Notes: a model not told the origin generated them from the sequence alone. Shown: positions 1-16,273, counted from the first letter of the stretch. The stretch: DNA of 64,000 nucleotides from an uncultured Collinsella sp. (GCA_958421275.1 CATZLI010000001.1:62001-126000); one strand, 5' to 3'. A program made the numbers and translations.

Positions 1-1
1 C

Positions 2-979
2 GCTTCGCGTTTCGAGTTTAAGCGGATGCTGCTGGGCGTGCTTGCCGTGTTCTCGCTCGGTCAGTTCCTGTCCGCTGTGGCGCCGACCTATCCCATCCTG
101 GTCTGCGCGCGCCTGGTGGTCGCTTGCGCACATGCCGTGTTCTGGTCAGTCGCCTCGATTATGGCCTCGCGCCTGGTCGACACTCGCCACGGCGCGCTCG
201 CCATCAGCATGATCGCCACGGGCTCGTCCATCGCACAGATCTTTGGCCTGCCTCTCGGTCGCGCCATTGGCTTGGCCGTGGGCTGGCGCATGACGTTTGC
301 CGTGGTCGGGGGCCTCTCAGCCATCGCGGTCGTCTACCAGGCAGCGGTGTTCCCGGCCATGCCGGCGGGTGAGCGCTTTACCGTCAAACAGCTGCCCGAG
401 CTGCTCAAGAACCCGCTCCTCATCGCGCTCTACGCAGTCACGGTCTTCATGGCGACCGGCTATTACGCAAGCTACAGCTATATCGAGCCCTTCCTGGCGC
501 AGGTCGCGCACGTCGATGCGGGCGCCATCACCATGACGCTGACGGCGTTTGGCTGTTCCGGCTTGGTGGGCAGCTGGCTGTTCAGCCGCCTGTTCGACGG
601 GCACCGTTTTCCGTTCCTTGCTATCACGCTCTCCGGCGTGCCGGTGGCCCTGCTGCTCATGGGGCCGGCCGCATCGTCGCTCGTGACAGTGCTTGCCGTC
701 TGCGCACTGTGGGGTTGCTGCGCCACGGCCTTTAACGTGGCGTTTCAGGCCGAGCTCATCAAGCACGCGCCGGCAGATTCGTCGGCCGTCGCCATGTCGA
801 TCTTCTCGGGCCTGTTCAACCTCGGTATCGGCACGGGTACCGCGATCGGCGGAGCCGTGGTTTCGGGTCCCGGTATCGCCTGGATCGGCTTTGTGGGCGG
901 GGCGATTGCCGTCGTGGGCGTCATCCTCGCCATCACCGTGCTGTTTCCGGCCATCCGCCGCGCCAAGCCCGTCGCCTAA
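2..979 (+). CDS. MFS transporter, DHA1 sugar-efflux type (5' end cut by window edge)
   Basis: This is a membrane transporter of the major facilitator superfamily. The reading frame is open to the left edge (residues ASRFEFKR precede the first ATG at 26), so the true start and the first membrane helices lie outside the window. What remains is almost wholly hydrophobic, with about nine or ten likely transmembrane stretches. The GLPLGRAIGLAVGWR segment is the loop and helix pattern usual in AraJ/SotB/NepI-like DHA1 exporters. Such proteins export sugars or small drugs by proton antiport, but the substrate cannot be read from the sequence. The gene ends just before a 23-bp hairpin and is not obviously in an operon with the downstream amylase. 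Confidence 0.8.
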   Translation, partial: ASRFEFKRMLLGVLAVFSLGQFLSAVAPTYPILVCARLVVACAHAVFWSVASIMASRLVDTRHGALAISMIATGSSIAQIFGLPLGRAIGLAVGWRMTFAVVGGLSAIAVVYQAAVFPAMPAGERFTVKQLPELLKNPLLIALYAVTVFMATGYYASYSYIEPFLAQVAHVDAGAITMTLTAFGCSGLVGSWLFSRLFDGHRFPFLAITLSGVPVALLLMGPAASSLVTVLAVCALWGCCATAFNVAFQAELIKHAPADSSAVAMSIFSGLFNLGIGTGTAIGGAVVSGPGIAWIGFVGGAIAVVGVILAITVLFPAIRRAKPVA

Positions 980-994
980 TCACGTCCCCTCATC

Positions 995-1061
995 AGTTGC
1001 GGTGGAATAGTTCCTGTTTAAGGCTTCTGAAGGCCCAGACAGGAACTATTCCACCGCAACT
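995..1061. repeat. 23-bp perfect inverted repeat, possible terminator
   Basis: Positions 995-1017 are perfectly complementary to 1039-1061 around a 21-nt loop that itself has AAGGC/TTCTGAAGGCC pairing potential. A T-rich stretch (TTATTTT) follows the right arm. It sits 16 bp after the MFS stop and 72 bp before the amylase start, so it may end MFS transcription. The arms are longer than a usual terminator and may belong to a dispersed palindromic family. Confidence 0.6.
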
Positions 1062-1132
1062 TATTTTGGGGGAGAGGATACAAGCTGGGCATACAATGGA
1101 TGTCGTTGTGTTGAGCTTACCGGGAGGCTGTT

Positions 1133-2509
1133 ATGTGGGCATACGAGACGACGTTCTATCAGATCTATCCGCTGGGCTTTTGCGGGGCTCCGCGCGAAAA
1201 CGCCGCGCCCGTTGCCGAGGGTGAGCTCGCCCAGGCTGCCAACGCCGCGCCCAACCCCGATGCTCCTATCATGAAGGTCGCCCAATGGGCCGACTACATG
1301 CAGGAACTCGGCGTTGGCGCTGTGCTCATCAACCCACCGCTCGAATCTGATAGCCACGGCTACGATACACGCAGCCTGCGCCATATCGACCGTCGCCTGG
1401 GTGGGGACGCCGACTTTGCCGCCGTATGCGACACGCTGCATGCCCATGGCATCCGCGTGGTGCTCGATGCCGTCTTCAACCACGTCGGCCGCGGTTTTTG
1501 GGCCTTCCGCGATGTGCAGGAGCGCAAGTGGGACTCGCCGTACAAGGACTGGTTCCACATTAGCTTTGACGGCGATTCCTGCTATGGCGATGGCTTTTGG
1601 TACGAGGGCTGGGAAGGCCATTTTGAGCTTGTGAAGCTCAACCTGCAAAATCCCGCTGTGGTCGATTACCTGCTCGAGTCCGTGCGCCGCTGGGCCGAGG
1701 TCTTTGGCGTCGACGGCCTGCGCCTGGACGTTGCCTATATGCTCGACCGCGACTTTATGCGCCGCCTGCACGCCTTTACCCGTGAGCTCAAGCCCGACTT
1801 TGTGCTGATCGGCGAGACGCTCCACGGCGACTACAACCAAATCGTCAACGACGAGATGCTCGACTCCTGCACCAACTACGAGTGCTACAAGGGCCTGTAC
1901 TCCAGCTTTAACTCGGTCAACATGTTCGAGATCGCCCATTCGCTGCACCGCCAGTTTGGCGGCGATCCGTGGTGCATCTACCGCGGCAAACATCTGCTGT
2001 CGTTTGTCGACAACCACGATGTGCCGCGCCTGGCAAGTATCCTCACCGACAAGTCGTGTCTGCGTCCCGCCTACGGCATGCTCTTTGGCATGCCGGGCAT
2101 CCCGTGCGTCTACTATGGCAGCGAGTGGGGAATTGCCGGCGAAAAGGGTGGCCCCGATGGCGACTGGGCGCTGCGACCTGCGCTCAATGAGCCTGCGCCC
2201 AACGAGCTGACGGCGTTCATCACGCAGCTTGCGCACCTTCGCTCGGCCGACGACGCGGCTGCCCGTGCTCTCAACTACGGTGCCTATCGCAACGTGGTGA
2301 TCCAGAACAAGCAGCTGCTGTTCGAGCGCGCCTGTGACGGCGCGACGGTACTCGTGGCGGTGAATGCTGTGGGTGAGCCTTACACCTTTGGCGCCGGCGA
2401 GCTCAACGGGTCCTTCGTCGACCTGCTTGCCGACGATGCGCCCACGGTCGAGCTGACGGGTACCCTTGAGCTTGCACCCTACGAGGTGCGCTATCTGTTG
2501 AGAGCCTAG
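1133..2509 (+). CDS. GH13 alpha-amylase-family glycoside hydrolase
   Basis: This enzyme cleaves alpha-glucosidic bonds in maltodextrin-like substrates. The GH13 barrel signatures are in order: DAVFNH near residue 112 (region I), GLRLDVA near 199 with the nucleophile Asp, IGETLHG near 228 with the acid/base Glu, and FVDNHD near 290-295 with the transition-state Asp. At 458 residues it is shorter than multidomain neopullulanases and lacks an obvious N-terminal starch-binding domain. No signal peptide is seen, so it is probably cytoplasmic, acting on imported oligosaccharides. The start ATG has GGGAGG seven bases upstream. The next gene starts four bases after the stop, so the two are probably co-transcribed although unrelated in function. 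Exact specificity is uncertain. Confidence 0.88.
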   Translation: MWAYETTFYQIYPLGFCGAPRENAAPVAEGELAQAANAAPNPDAPIMKVAQWADYMQELGVGAVLINPPLESDSHGYDTRSLRHIDRRLGGDADFAAVCDTLHAHGIRVVLDAVFNHVGRGFWAFRDVQERKWDSPYKDWFHISFDGDSCYGDGFWYEGWEGHFELVKLNLQNPAVVDYLLESVRRWAEVFGVDGLRLDVAYMLDRDFMRRLHAFTRELKPDFVLIGETLHGDYNQIVNDEMLDSCTNYECYKGLYSSFNSVNMFEIAHSLHRQFGGDPWCIYRGKHLLSFVDNHDVPRLASILTDKSCLRPAYGMLFGMPGIPCVYYGSEWGIAGEKGGPDGDWALRPALNEPAPNELTAFITQLAHLRSADDAAARALNYGAYRNVVIQNKQLLFERACDGATVLVAVNAVGEPYTFGAGELNGSFVDLLADDAPTVELTGTLELAPYEVRYLLRA

Positions 2510-2512
2510 CCC

Positions 2513-3076
2513 ATGGCCGTATCTGACGAGGGCTATCAACATATTGAGCATGGGTTTGAGCCCGTGTTTGACGAGCACTCGCGCGTTTTGGTGCTCGGGT
2601 CGTTTCCCTCGGTGCTTTCGCGCGCCAATTCCTTTTATTACGGCAACCCTCAGAATCGCTTTTGGCGCGTGATGGCCGCGTGCCTCGGTGTGCCTGTGCC
2701 GCCCAACGAGGGCGACCCTTTGGCAAGCGGTGAGCCCGCGACGCTTGATGCCTCCATTGCCGCCAAGCGGTCCATGCTGCTGAACGGCGGCGTGGCCCTG
2801 TGGGATGTGATCGAGAGCTGCGACATTAAGGGTTCGAGTGACGCCAGCATCAAAAACGTCGTTCCGGCGCATGTCGAGCGCATTACCGGCGCAGCTCCTA
2901 TCGAGGTCGTTGTCTGTAACGGCGGCACGGCAGGGCGGCTCTACAAGCGCTATCTACAAGAGCGCACCGGGCTGCCGGCCATCGTTCTGCCGTCGACAAG
3001 TCCCGCCAATGCGGCATGGCGCCTGGAACGCCTTGTCGAGCGCTGGCGCGAGGCCGTTGACTGGGCTGTAATTTAA
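2513..3076 (+). CDS. DNA-deoxyinosine glycosylase (Mug/TDG superfamily)
   Basis: The protein probably removes deaminated bases such as hypoxanthine from DNA, starting base-excision repair. The 187 residues carry the family's N-terminal block GSFPSVLSRANSFYYGNPQN (about residues 30-50) and the C-terminal LPSTSPANAAW block (about 162-172), which line the base pocket in hypoxanthine-DNA glycosylases. Length fits the family. The ATG lies three bases after the amylase stop, implying translational coupling. Uracil or thymine mismatch activity is possible, since the superfamily varies in specificity. Confidence 0.82.
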   Translation: MAVSDEGYQHIEHGFEPVFDEHSRVLVLGSFPSVLSRANSFYYGNPQNRFWRVMAACLGVPVPPNEGDPLASGEPATLDASIAAKRSMLLNGGVALWDVIESCDIKGSSDASIKNVVPAHVERITGAAPIEVVVCNGGTAGRLYKRYLQERTGLPAIVLPSTSPANAAWRLERLVERWREAVDWAVI

Positions 3077-3077
3077 T

Positions 3078-3740
3078 TTAGATTTTTGTTTGAGCGTGGG
3101 CGCCCAGACGTTTCAGAACGCCTCGCCAGATCGGCGCGGGCACGGCTGGCTCGGCGCAAACCATGCCGTCGGCGTCGACGTTGGCGGCATTGCCGCCGCC
3201 AAGTCGCTGTGCATGCTTGACGGAGCAGCCCATGCGCACGGCGCCCACGAGCTTGTCCATGGCCTCAGAAAACGGTCGCCGCAAGAGTCCCATGCGCGGA
3301 GAGCGACGAAGCGCCGCAATGCCGCTGCCGGCGCAGATGGCAACGCCGCCACACCACAATTGGCCATGGCGCTCACATGCCTTGTGCAGGCGAACGGCGG
3401 TCCCACGCGCCTGCTCAGTGCCCTCTTGTGCGGCTCGAATCGCGACATAGACGCGCGTTCCCGTACCGCCAAAGCGCTCAAGCGCCTGCTCGATGGCTGT
3501 CAACGTCTCATCGTCAGCCACATCTTCAATGGCCAGCACGATGCCATCGGCAACGCTGCCGGCGTCATTTGCCTTCAAGTCGACCGGGCGGGGGAGTGCG
3601 GTGCCGGAAAGTTGAGCATAGGCGGCGATGGCATCCTGCAGGTCCCAGAGCAAAAACTCAAGATCGGCGCTATTGGGAATGCTGATATACGCAATGGTTT
3701 GCAGCGTTTTTGGTACATCGCCGCGCGCGGTCGTCTCCAT
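3078..3740 (-). CDS. Protein of unknown function, possible flavodoxin-like fold
   Basis: This 220-residue protein is not recognised. It starts at an ATG with AAAGGAG five bases upstream, so the reading frame is probably real. The middle has alternating beta/alpha character (GIVLAIEDVADDETL, TRVYVAIRAAQEG, GQLWCGGVAICAGSG) that vaguely recalls flavodoxin or NADPH-FMN-reductase folds, but no diagnostic motif is visible. It is convergent with the glycosylase gene: the two stop codons are only one base apart, so there is no room for an intervening terminator. It is divergent from the aminotransferase gene. The function is open. Confidence 0.6.
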   Translation of the reverse strand: METTARGDVPKTLQTIAYISIPNSADLEFLLWDLQDAIAAYAQLSGTALPRPVDLKANDAGSVADGIVLAIEDVADDETLTAIEQALERFGGTGTRVYVAIRAAQEGTEQARGTAVRLHKACERHGQLWCGGVAICAGSGIAALRRSPRMGLLRRPFSEAMDKLVGAVRMGCSVKHAQRLGGGNAANVDADGMVCAEPAVPAPIWRGVLKRLGAHAQTKI

Positions 3741-3833
3741 GCCATCTCCTTTCCGGCTCGTTTCCGTTTAGGTTACACCGTCTGGTGGCGCCCCGCCGCG
3801 CTATCCTAGTGCAACCCTTACGAAAGGAACGCC

Positions 3834-4970
3834 ATGCGTCTGTCCATGAATACCTCGCTTGCCACGCTCAAGCCCTCCGGTATCCGCCGGATTAACGCGC
3901 TCGCCGCCCAGCATCCGGGGTGCATCGCGCTCGCGCTCGGCGAGCCCGATTTTCCCACGCCCGATGTGATTAGCGCCGAGGTGACCGCCGCACTGGACCG
4001 CGGTGACACGCACTATCCGCCCAACAACGGTCGCCCCGCCCTGCGTGATGCACTGTCCAAATATATGGATGACGCGGGCCTGGCGTTTTCCGCCGATGAG
4101 GTCATCCTGACCGACGGTGCGACCGAGGCACTGTCGGCAACATTCATGGCTATGCTCAACCCCGGCGACGAGGTCATTATCCCCACGCCGGCCTTTGGCC
4201 TGTACGAGAGCATCGTCGTGGCCAACCACGCCAAAGCAGTCTTTTTGGATACGGAGCCCGCGCAATTCCAGATCGATGAGGATGCGCTTCGTGCTTGCGT
4301 GACGCCGGCGACCAAGGCCATCGTCATCTGCTCGCCCAACAATCCTACGGGTTGCATCCTCAACACGGCGTCGCTCGACGCCGTGGCGCGCGTGGCGGAG
4401 GAGGCGGGCATCTACGTGGTCTGCGACGACGTATACAACCGCCTGGTTTATGTGGATGGCTACGAGCGCTTTGCCCAGCGTCACCCGGAGCTGCGTGAGC
4501 AGACGGTCGTCATCGAGAGCTTCTCCAAGCCCTGGGCCATGACCGGCTGGCGTTTGGGCTGGCTCGCGGCAGCAACACCCGTCATCGCCGAGATCGCAAA
4601 AGCCCACCAATACCTAGTATCGAGCGCCGTCTCCTTCGAAATGGACGCCGCAGCCCGAGCCCTCACCGTCGACCCAACCCCCATGCTCAAAGTCTACCGA
4701 GCCCGCCGCGAGCGCGTACTCGAAGCCTTAAACGCCATGGGCCTCGACGTAGTAGAGCCCGCAGGAGCCTTCTATACTTTCCCGAGCATCAAAAAGTTCG
4801 GCCTAACCAGCGAAGACTTCTGCATCAAAGCCATCAAAGAAGCAAACGTAGCCCTAGTCCCGGGAGACTGCTTCGGAACCGAAGGCCACATCCGCCTAAG
4901 CTACTGCGTCTCCGACAAAAATCTGGACGAAGGTCTCCGCCGCCTGTCAAACTTCGTTTCAACCTTGTAG
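3834..4970 (+). CDS. PLP-dependent aminotransferase, class I/II
   Basis: The protein transfers amino groups using pyridoxal phosphate; aspartate or aromatic amino acids are likely donors. The 378 residues show the family order: GEPDFPTPD near the N-terminus, SPNNPTG near residue 163, the D-x-x-Y block (CDDVYNRLVY) near 198, and ESFSKPWAMTGWRLGW near 230 with the Schiff-base Lys. The ATG follows AAAGGAA. Codon use changes inside the gene: from about 4567 to the stop, third positions shift to A and C, whereas the first two thirds use C, G and T like the neighbours. The protein stays intact across the shift. The gene stands alone; the next feature is a large fold-back element. Confidence 0.85.
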   Translation: MRLSMNTSLATLKPSGIRRINALAAQHPGCIALALGEPDFPTPDVISAEVTAALDRGDTHYPPNNGRPALRDALSKYMDDAGLAFSADEVILTDGATEALSATFMAMLNPGDEVIIPTPAFGLYESIVVANHAKAVFLDTEPAQFQIDEDALRACVTPATKAIVICSPNNPTGCILNTASLDAVARVAEEAGIYVVCDDVYNRLVYVDGYERFAQRHPELREQTVVIESFSKPWAMTGWRLGWLAAATPVIAEIAKAHQYLVSSAVSFEMDAAARALTVDPTPMLKVYRARRERVLEALNAMGLDVVEPAGAFYTFPSIKKFGLTSEDFCIKAIKEANVALVPGDCFGTEGHIRLSYCVSDKNLDEGLRRLSNFVSTL

Positions 4971-5064
4971 TCCTCAGAGACGCAACACATCAGCCCACCG
5001 ACATAAGGGTATGCGTGGGGCGCGTCGCTCAACGGGCGCGAAGATTCGCAGTAAAGTTACCGTA

Positions 5065-5194
5065 GCTCCGGCCCGAGGGGACGGGTCGAAATTTTCGTAG
5101 ATTCCGCACGAGCCGAAGGCCACTTAATGTGGCCTTCGTGCGAGCCCAGGACTTGACCGAGCGAAAATCTCGACCCGTCCCCTCGGGCCGGAGC
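5065..5194. repeat. Fold-back element, copy 1 (upstream of rplJ)
   Basis: Arms 5065-5097 and 5162-5194 are inverted repeats with 32 of 33 positions matching. The 64-nt core (5098-5161) contains TTCCGCACGAG, an inner 10-bp hairpin CGAAGGCCAC/GTGGCCTTCG with a TTAAT loop, and CCAGGACT. The same core layout recurs at 18063-18129 and 35341-35407, but the arms are unrelated. It ends 35 bp before the -35 box of the rplJ promoter. It fills most of the gap after the aminotransferase gene, where no ORF is convincing. Confidence 0.85.
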
Positions 5195-5228
5195 GTATGC
5201 AGGGTTTGTGTACGAATCCTCGCGCCCG

Positions 5229-5257
5229 TTGACCGACGCCGGGGTCCCCGCCATAAT
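5229..5257 (+). promoter_or_regulatory. Promoter for rplJ-rplL
   Basis: A TTGACC -35 box (5229-5234) and CATAAT -10 box (5252-5257) are separated by 17 bp. Transcription would start near 5264, just before the L10 leader. Confidence 0.75.
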
Positions 5258-5269
5258 ACTTTCGGTTCA

Positions 5270-5370
5270 CGCACGAATCCGCTGCCAGAGACAGCCGGCG
5301 CAAACGGGTCTTACCCGCGAGCTTAATGGGACTTCCCGCCAGCCGAGGTGGTCGAGTAGATATGTCTTCT
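5270..5370 (+). ncRNA. L10 leader RNA (ribosomal protein leader)
   Basis: The stretch between the promoter and the terminator-like hairpin holds the conserved L10-leader elements: CCAGAGACAGCCGG near 5284-5297, AGCTTAATGGG near 5320-5330 and CAGCCGAGGTGG near 5340-5351. In known L10 leaders this RNA mimics the 23S site bound by L10(L12)4, so surplus protein represses its own operon. Boundaries are approximate. Confidence 0.85.
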
Positions 5371-5371
5371 C

Positions 5372-5408
5372 GCCCCCGTCGCTCATGCAGCGCGGGGGCT
5401 TTCTTTTT
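5372..5408 (+). terminator. Attenuator hairpin of the rplJ leader
   Basis: GCCCCCG (5372-5378) pairs with CGGGGGC (5393-5399) and is followed by TTTCTTTTT. It lies after the L10 leader and 65 bp before rplJ, so it probably acts as a conditional terminator coupled to L10 binding. Confidence 0.75.
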
Positions 5409-5473
5409 GGACATGCCCCCGTCACGTCCTTGTGGCGGACCGTGCCCGGAAAGAATTCGAGGAGGTGTAATTC

Positions 5474-5995
5474 ATGCCCCAGCAGTACAAAATCGACAAG
5501 GTTGCAGAGATCGAGTCCCGTATCGCCGAGAACGCCGGTCTGTTCGTCGTCAACTACAACGGTCTGACGGTTAAGCAGGCTCAGGAGCTGCGTCATCAGC
5601 TTCGCGAGTGCGGCGCCGAGATGAAGGTCTACAAGAACAACCTGGTCAAGATCGCTCTCAAGAACCAGGAGCAGCCCGAGCTCGACGAGATCCTCGCCGG
5701 CCCCGTCGCTTATGTGTTCTACGAGTCCGAGCCGGTCGAGGCCGCTAAGGCCCTTAAGGACTTCTCTGCTCAGTCCAAGGGCGTCCTTGAGATCAAGGGC
5801 GGTATCTCCGACGGCAAGGCCGTTTCCGCTGATGATGTTAAGGCTATCGCCGAGCTGCCCACCAAGGATCAGCTTCTCGGCCAGATTGCCGGTCTCATCT
5901 CCGGTTTCGCTCGCGACATCGCTGTCTGCGTCAACGGCGTTTCCTCTGGTCTCGCTCGTTCGATCCAGCAGGTCTCCGAGCAGAAGGCAGCCTAG
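5474..5995 (+). CDS. rplJ: 50S ribosomal protein L10
   Basis: L10 forms the base of the ribosomal stalk, binding 23S rRNA and L7/L12 dimers. The 173-residue protein starts MPQQYKIDKVAEIESRI, continues with FVVNYNGLTVKQAQELR and KVYKNNLVKIAL, all typical of L10, and ends in a helical tail (FARDIAVCVNGVSSGLARSI) that would dock L12. The ATG follows GGAGGTG. It is the first gene of a two-gene operon with rplL, under the L10 leader. Confidence 0.97.
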   Translation: MPQQYKIDKVAEIESRIAENAGLFVVNYNGLTVKQAQELRHQLRECGAEMKVYKNNLVKIALKNQEQPELDEILAGPVAYVFYESEPVEAAKALKDFSAQSKGVLEIKGGISDGKAVSADDVKAIAELPTKDQLLGQIAGLISGFARDIAVCVNGVSSGLARSIQQVSEQKAA

Positions 5996-6097
5996 TCGCT
6001 GTTTTCACCCGCGGCGGCAACGCCGCACCCCTGGCGCATTCGCGCCGTGTTTTAACTGATCTCCGTGCATCCGCACGGAAACCGAAAGGACTTAGAA

Positions 6098-6475
6098 ATG
6101 GCTAAGCTTACCACCGATGAGATCATCGATGCTCTTAAGGAAATGACCCTTCTCGAGGCTTCCGAGCTCGTTAAGGCTATCGAGGACACCTTCGGCGTTT
6201 CCGCCGCTGCTCCTGCTGCCGTTGTCGCCGCTCCCGCTGCTGGCGCTGCTGAGGCCGAGGAGAAGACCGAGTTTGACGTCGTGCTCGAGGGCTTCGGCGA
6301 CAACAAGATCCAGGTCATCAAGGCCGTCCGTGAGCTCACCAACCTTGGCCTGAAGGAGGCCAAGGAGGTCGTCGAGGGCGCTCCCAAGGCTGTTCTCGAA
6401 GGTGCCAAGAAGGAGGACGCCGAGGCTGCCAAGGAGAAGCTCGAGGCTGCTGGCGCTGCTGTCACCCTCAAGTAA
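6098..6475 (+). CDS. rplL: 50S ribosomal protein L7/L12
   Basis: L7/L12 is the mobile stalk protein that recruits and stimulates translation GTPases. At 125 residues it has the helical dimerisation domain ([16 protein letters not shown]), an Ala-rich hinge near residues 40-55, and the C-terminal factor-binding domain including [21 protein letters not shown] place the start at the ATG at 6098, preceded by GAAAGGA; an in-frame ATG at 6065 would add 11 residues foreign to the family. It follows rplJ after about 100 bp and ends the operon. Confidence 0.97.
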   Translation: MAKLTTDEIIDALKEMTLLEASELVKAIEDTFGVSAAAPAAVVAAPAAGAAEAEEKTEFDVVLEGFGDNKIQVIKAVRELTNLGLKEAKEVVEGAPKAVLEGAKKEDAEAAKEKLEAAGAAVTLK

Positions 6476-6503
6476 TCAGGCTTTCTCGCCAGATTTCTTT
6501 ACA

Positions 6504-6540
6504 GACGGGGCTCGCTATGCGAGCCCCGTCTTTTTTGTTT
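6504..6540 (+). terminator. Terminator of rplJ-rplL
   Basis: A perfect 12-bp stem (6504-6515 with 6519-6530) with a TAT loop is followed by TTTTTTGTTTTT. The remaining gap to galU (6541-6780) shows no convincing gene or promoter. Confidence 0.92.
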
Positions 6541-6780
6541 TTGGCTCCTCATTCCCATTGCTCGGCACGCAGAGCATCGTTGTCTTCGCCGTGCCATTCC
6601 CGTTACCGCTGGGGCGTAAAATTGCACCATTCGAGCAATAATTTGCGTTGACCTGCTGAAGAATTGCGTTTGCCTTACGGCGACGTATGTCTCCGGCGGT
6701 AAGATACTTCGATACCGCAATTTGGTCTGCGGCCGCCGTGCCGCACGCACAGGGCGCATTCTGCGCCTGCGAAAGGATCC

Positions 6781-7698
6781 TTGAATAACATGAAGGCAAT
6801 CATCCCCGCCGCCGGTCTTGGCACGCGTTTTCTGCCTGGCACCAAGTGCACGCCCAAAGAGATGCTGCCGGTGCTCGACAAGCCGGTCATTCAGTATGTC
6901 GTCGAGGAGGCGCTCGACCCCGAGGAGGTCGATGACGCCATCATCGTTACCTCTCCCGGTAAGCCCGAGCTGCTGAGCTACTTCCAGCCCGATCGCTCGC
7001 TCGAGAATCTGCTGCGCGAGCGCGGTAAGGACGCCTACGCCGACGCCGTCGCCCATGCGGGCGGTATGCCGGTCGACTTCCGTTATCAGTACGAGCCCAA
7101 GGGCCTCGGCCATGCTATCCGCTCTGCTGCCGACGCCGTGGCAGGGGAGAACTTCCTGGTTCTTCTGGGCGACTACGTTGTGCCTAATCGCGACATCTGC
7201 GACAAGATGCTCGCCGTTTCCAAGGAGCACGGTGGAGCTTCGGTTATCGCCGTCGCTGCTTGCTCGCCCGAGGAAGTCAGCCGCTACGGCGTTATCGCCG
7301 GCGAGCGCGTCGGTTCGCTCGAGGGCGCCGAGGACGTTGCCGATGCAGAGCCGGGCGCTGTCTGGCGCATCGGCGGTCTGGTCGAGAAGCCCGCTCCCGA
7401 GGCGGCTCCGTCCAACCTGTACATTGTCGGCCGTTATCTGCTGAGCCCGCTGGTCATGGACCTGCTCGCCGATCAGCAGGCCGGCAAGGGCGGCGAGATC
7501 CAGCTCACCGACGCCATGGCCCGCTCGCTCGATCGCGAGGCCATGTACGCTGTCGTCATCGACCCGCTCTCGGGCTACGACACCGGCACCCCGTCTGGCT
7601 GGATGGCCACCAACGCCCTCATGGCCGCAAGCGATCCTCGCTTTGCCAGCGCCTTCTGGGACGCCATCGACGAGCGCGGCGGCTTGATGCGCAAATAA
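6781..7698 (+). CDS. galU: UTP-glucose-1-phosphate uridylyltransferase
   Basis: GalU makes UDP-glucose from UTP and glucose-1-phosphate for cell-envelope polysaccharides and galactose metabolism. The 305 residues open with the nucleotide-binding signature MKAIIPAAGLGTRFLPGTKC and continue KEMLPVLDKPVIQYVVEEA; later blocks include FRYQYEPKGLGHAIRSA and GGEIQLTDAM, all as expected. The start is ambiguous: TTG at 6781 is four bases after GAAAGG, whereas ATG at 6790 is about 13 bases away and would remove three residues. The gene is monocistronic, between two terminators. Confidence 0.94.
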   Translation: MNNMKAIIPAAGLGTRFLPGTKCTPKEMLPVLDKPVIQYVVEEALDPEEVDDAIIVTSPGKPELLSYFQPDRSLENLLRERGKDAYADAVAHAGGMPVDFRYQYEPKGLGHAIRSAADAVAGENFLVLLGDYVVPNRDICDKMLAVSKEHGGASVIAVAACSPEEVSRYGVIAGERVGSLEGAEDVADAEPGAVWRIGGLVEKPAPEAAPSNLYIVGRYLLSPLVMDLLADQQAGKGGEIQLTDAMARSLDREAMYAVVIDPLSGYDTGTPSGWMATNALMAASDPRFASAFWDAIDERGGLMRK

Positions 7699-7718
7699 GC
7701 CTTCGGGCATCGACATTT

Positions 7719-7750
7719 ACGGGTGCGGACTTCGGTCTGCACCCGTTTTT
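7719..7750 (+). terminator. Terminator of galU
   Basis: ACGGGTGC (7719-7726) pairs with GCACCCGT (7739-7746), followed by TTTTTT. Confidence 0.88.
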
Positions 7751-7884
7751 TATAAGAGCTGCGATTGCTGGCTCTCTGTTCACAGAAAATATATGAACAG
7801 ATGTTCGATACACATACATCTACCTGCGTGTTTTCTGCCGAAAAACTTTGCTACTCCAAAAACTCAATCGCGTCAAGGCTTTTC

Positions 7885-7912
7885 TTGCCCAACGGTCGGT
7901 ACCTGATAAACT
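7885..7912 (+). promoter_or_regulatory. Likely promoter for rpoB-rpoC
   Basis: TTGCCC (7885-7890) and TAAACT (7907-7912) are 16 bp apart, about 70 bp before the rpoB start. The gap upstream is AT-richer than the surrounding genes. Confidence 0.55.
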
Positions 7913-7985
7913 ATTAGGTTGCGATAACTGGCGAAGCTATGCCTCGCCAACCCACCGAGCATTTCCGTGAAGGAGGAAAAACCTG

Positions 7986-11477
<3,492 letters not shown>

Positions 11478-11483
11478 TTGACT

Positions 11484-15962
<4,479 letters not shown>

Positions 15963-16035
15963 CTAGTTCCGCCGTTCTAACGAACGGCGGCGATCTCCGT
16001 CGCTGCGCGGCCCCCAGAGCTACAATCTGTCATTC

Positions 16036-16077
16036 AAAAGGCAGGGCATGACCAAAAGGTCAATGCCCTGCCTTTTT
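16036..16077 (+). terminator. Terminator of rpoB-rpoC
   Basis: AAAAGGCAGGGCATGACC pairs, with one bulge, with GGTCAATGCCCTGCCTTTTT. It lies 73 bp after the rpoC stop. Confidence 0.9.
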
Positions 16078-16197
16078 CATGCCACCTTGTACGCTCTGGG
16101 GGCCGCTCGCTTGCGTATGCTCAACCTGTTGCGTTCCGTCGATCCCTTGCCAATAAGGGGCAGAGTTTTTTTTGGTAGGTTATTCCTGCTTGAATTT

Positions 16198-16225
16198 GAA
16201 ACATTTCGTCCGGCCAGAGCGTATC
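16198..16225 (+). promoter_or_regulatory. Candidate ECF-type promoter of the sigma operon
   Basis: GAAAC (16198-16202) and CGTATC (16220-16225) are 17 bp apart, like ECF sigma promoters (GAAC box and CGT box), 49 bp before the sigma start. This would allow autoregulation. It is an inference from pattern only. The rest of the 15963-16273 gap holds the rpoC terminator and nothing else clear. Confidence 0.35.
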
Positions 16226-16273
16226 TATGGTGAGGGCCTCAGCAAGAAATATCAGCATCACCGGGAGGTGATT

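Noticed and set aside
1061..2872. Open frame of 603 codons on the minus strand opposite the amylase gene
   Set aside because: The plus strand has all GH13 catalytic motifs; the minus-strand product resembles no family and runs across two plus-strand genes.
6541..6780. Possible promoter TTGACC at 6649 for galU
   Set aside because: No acceptable -10 box lies 16-18 bp downstream; the match is to one hexamer only.
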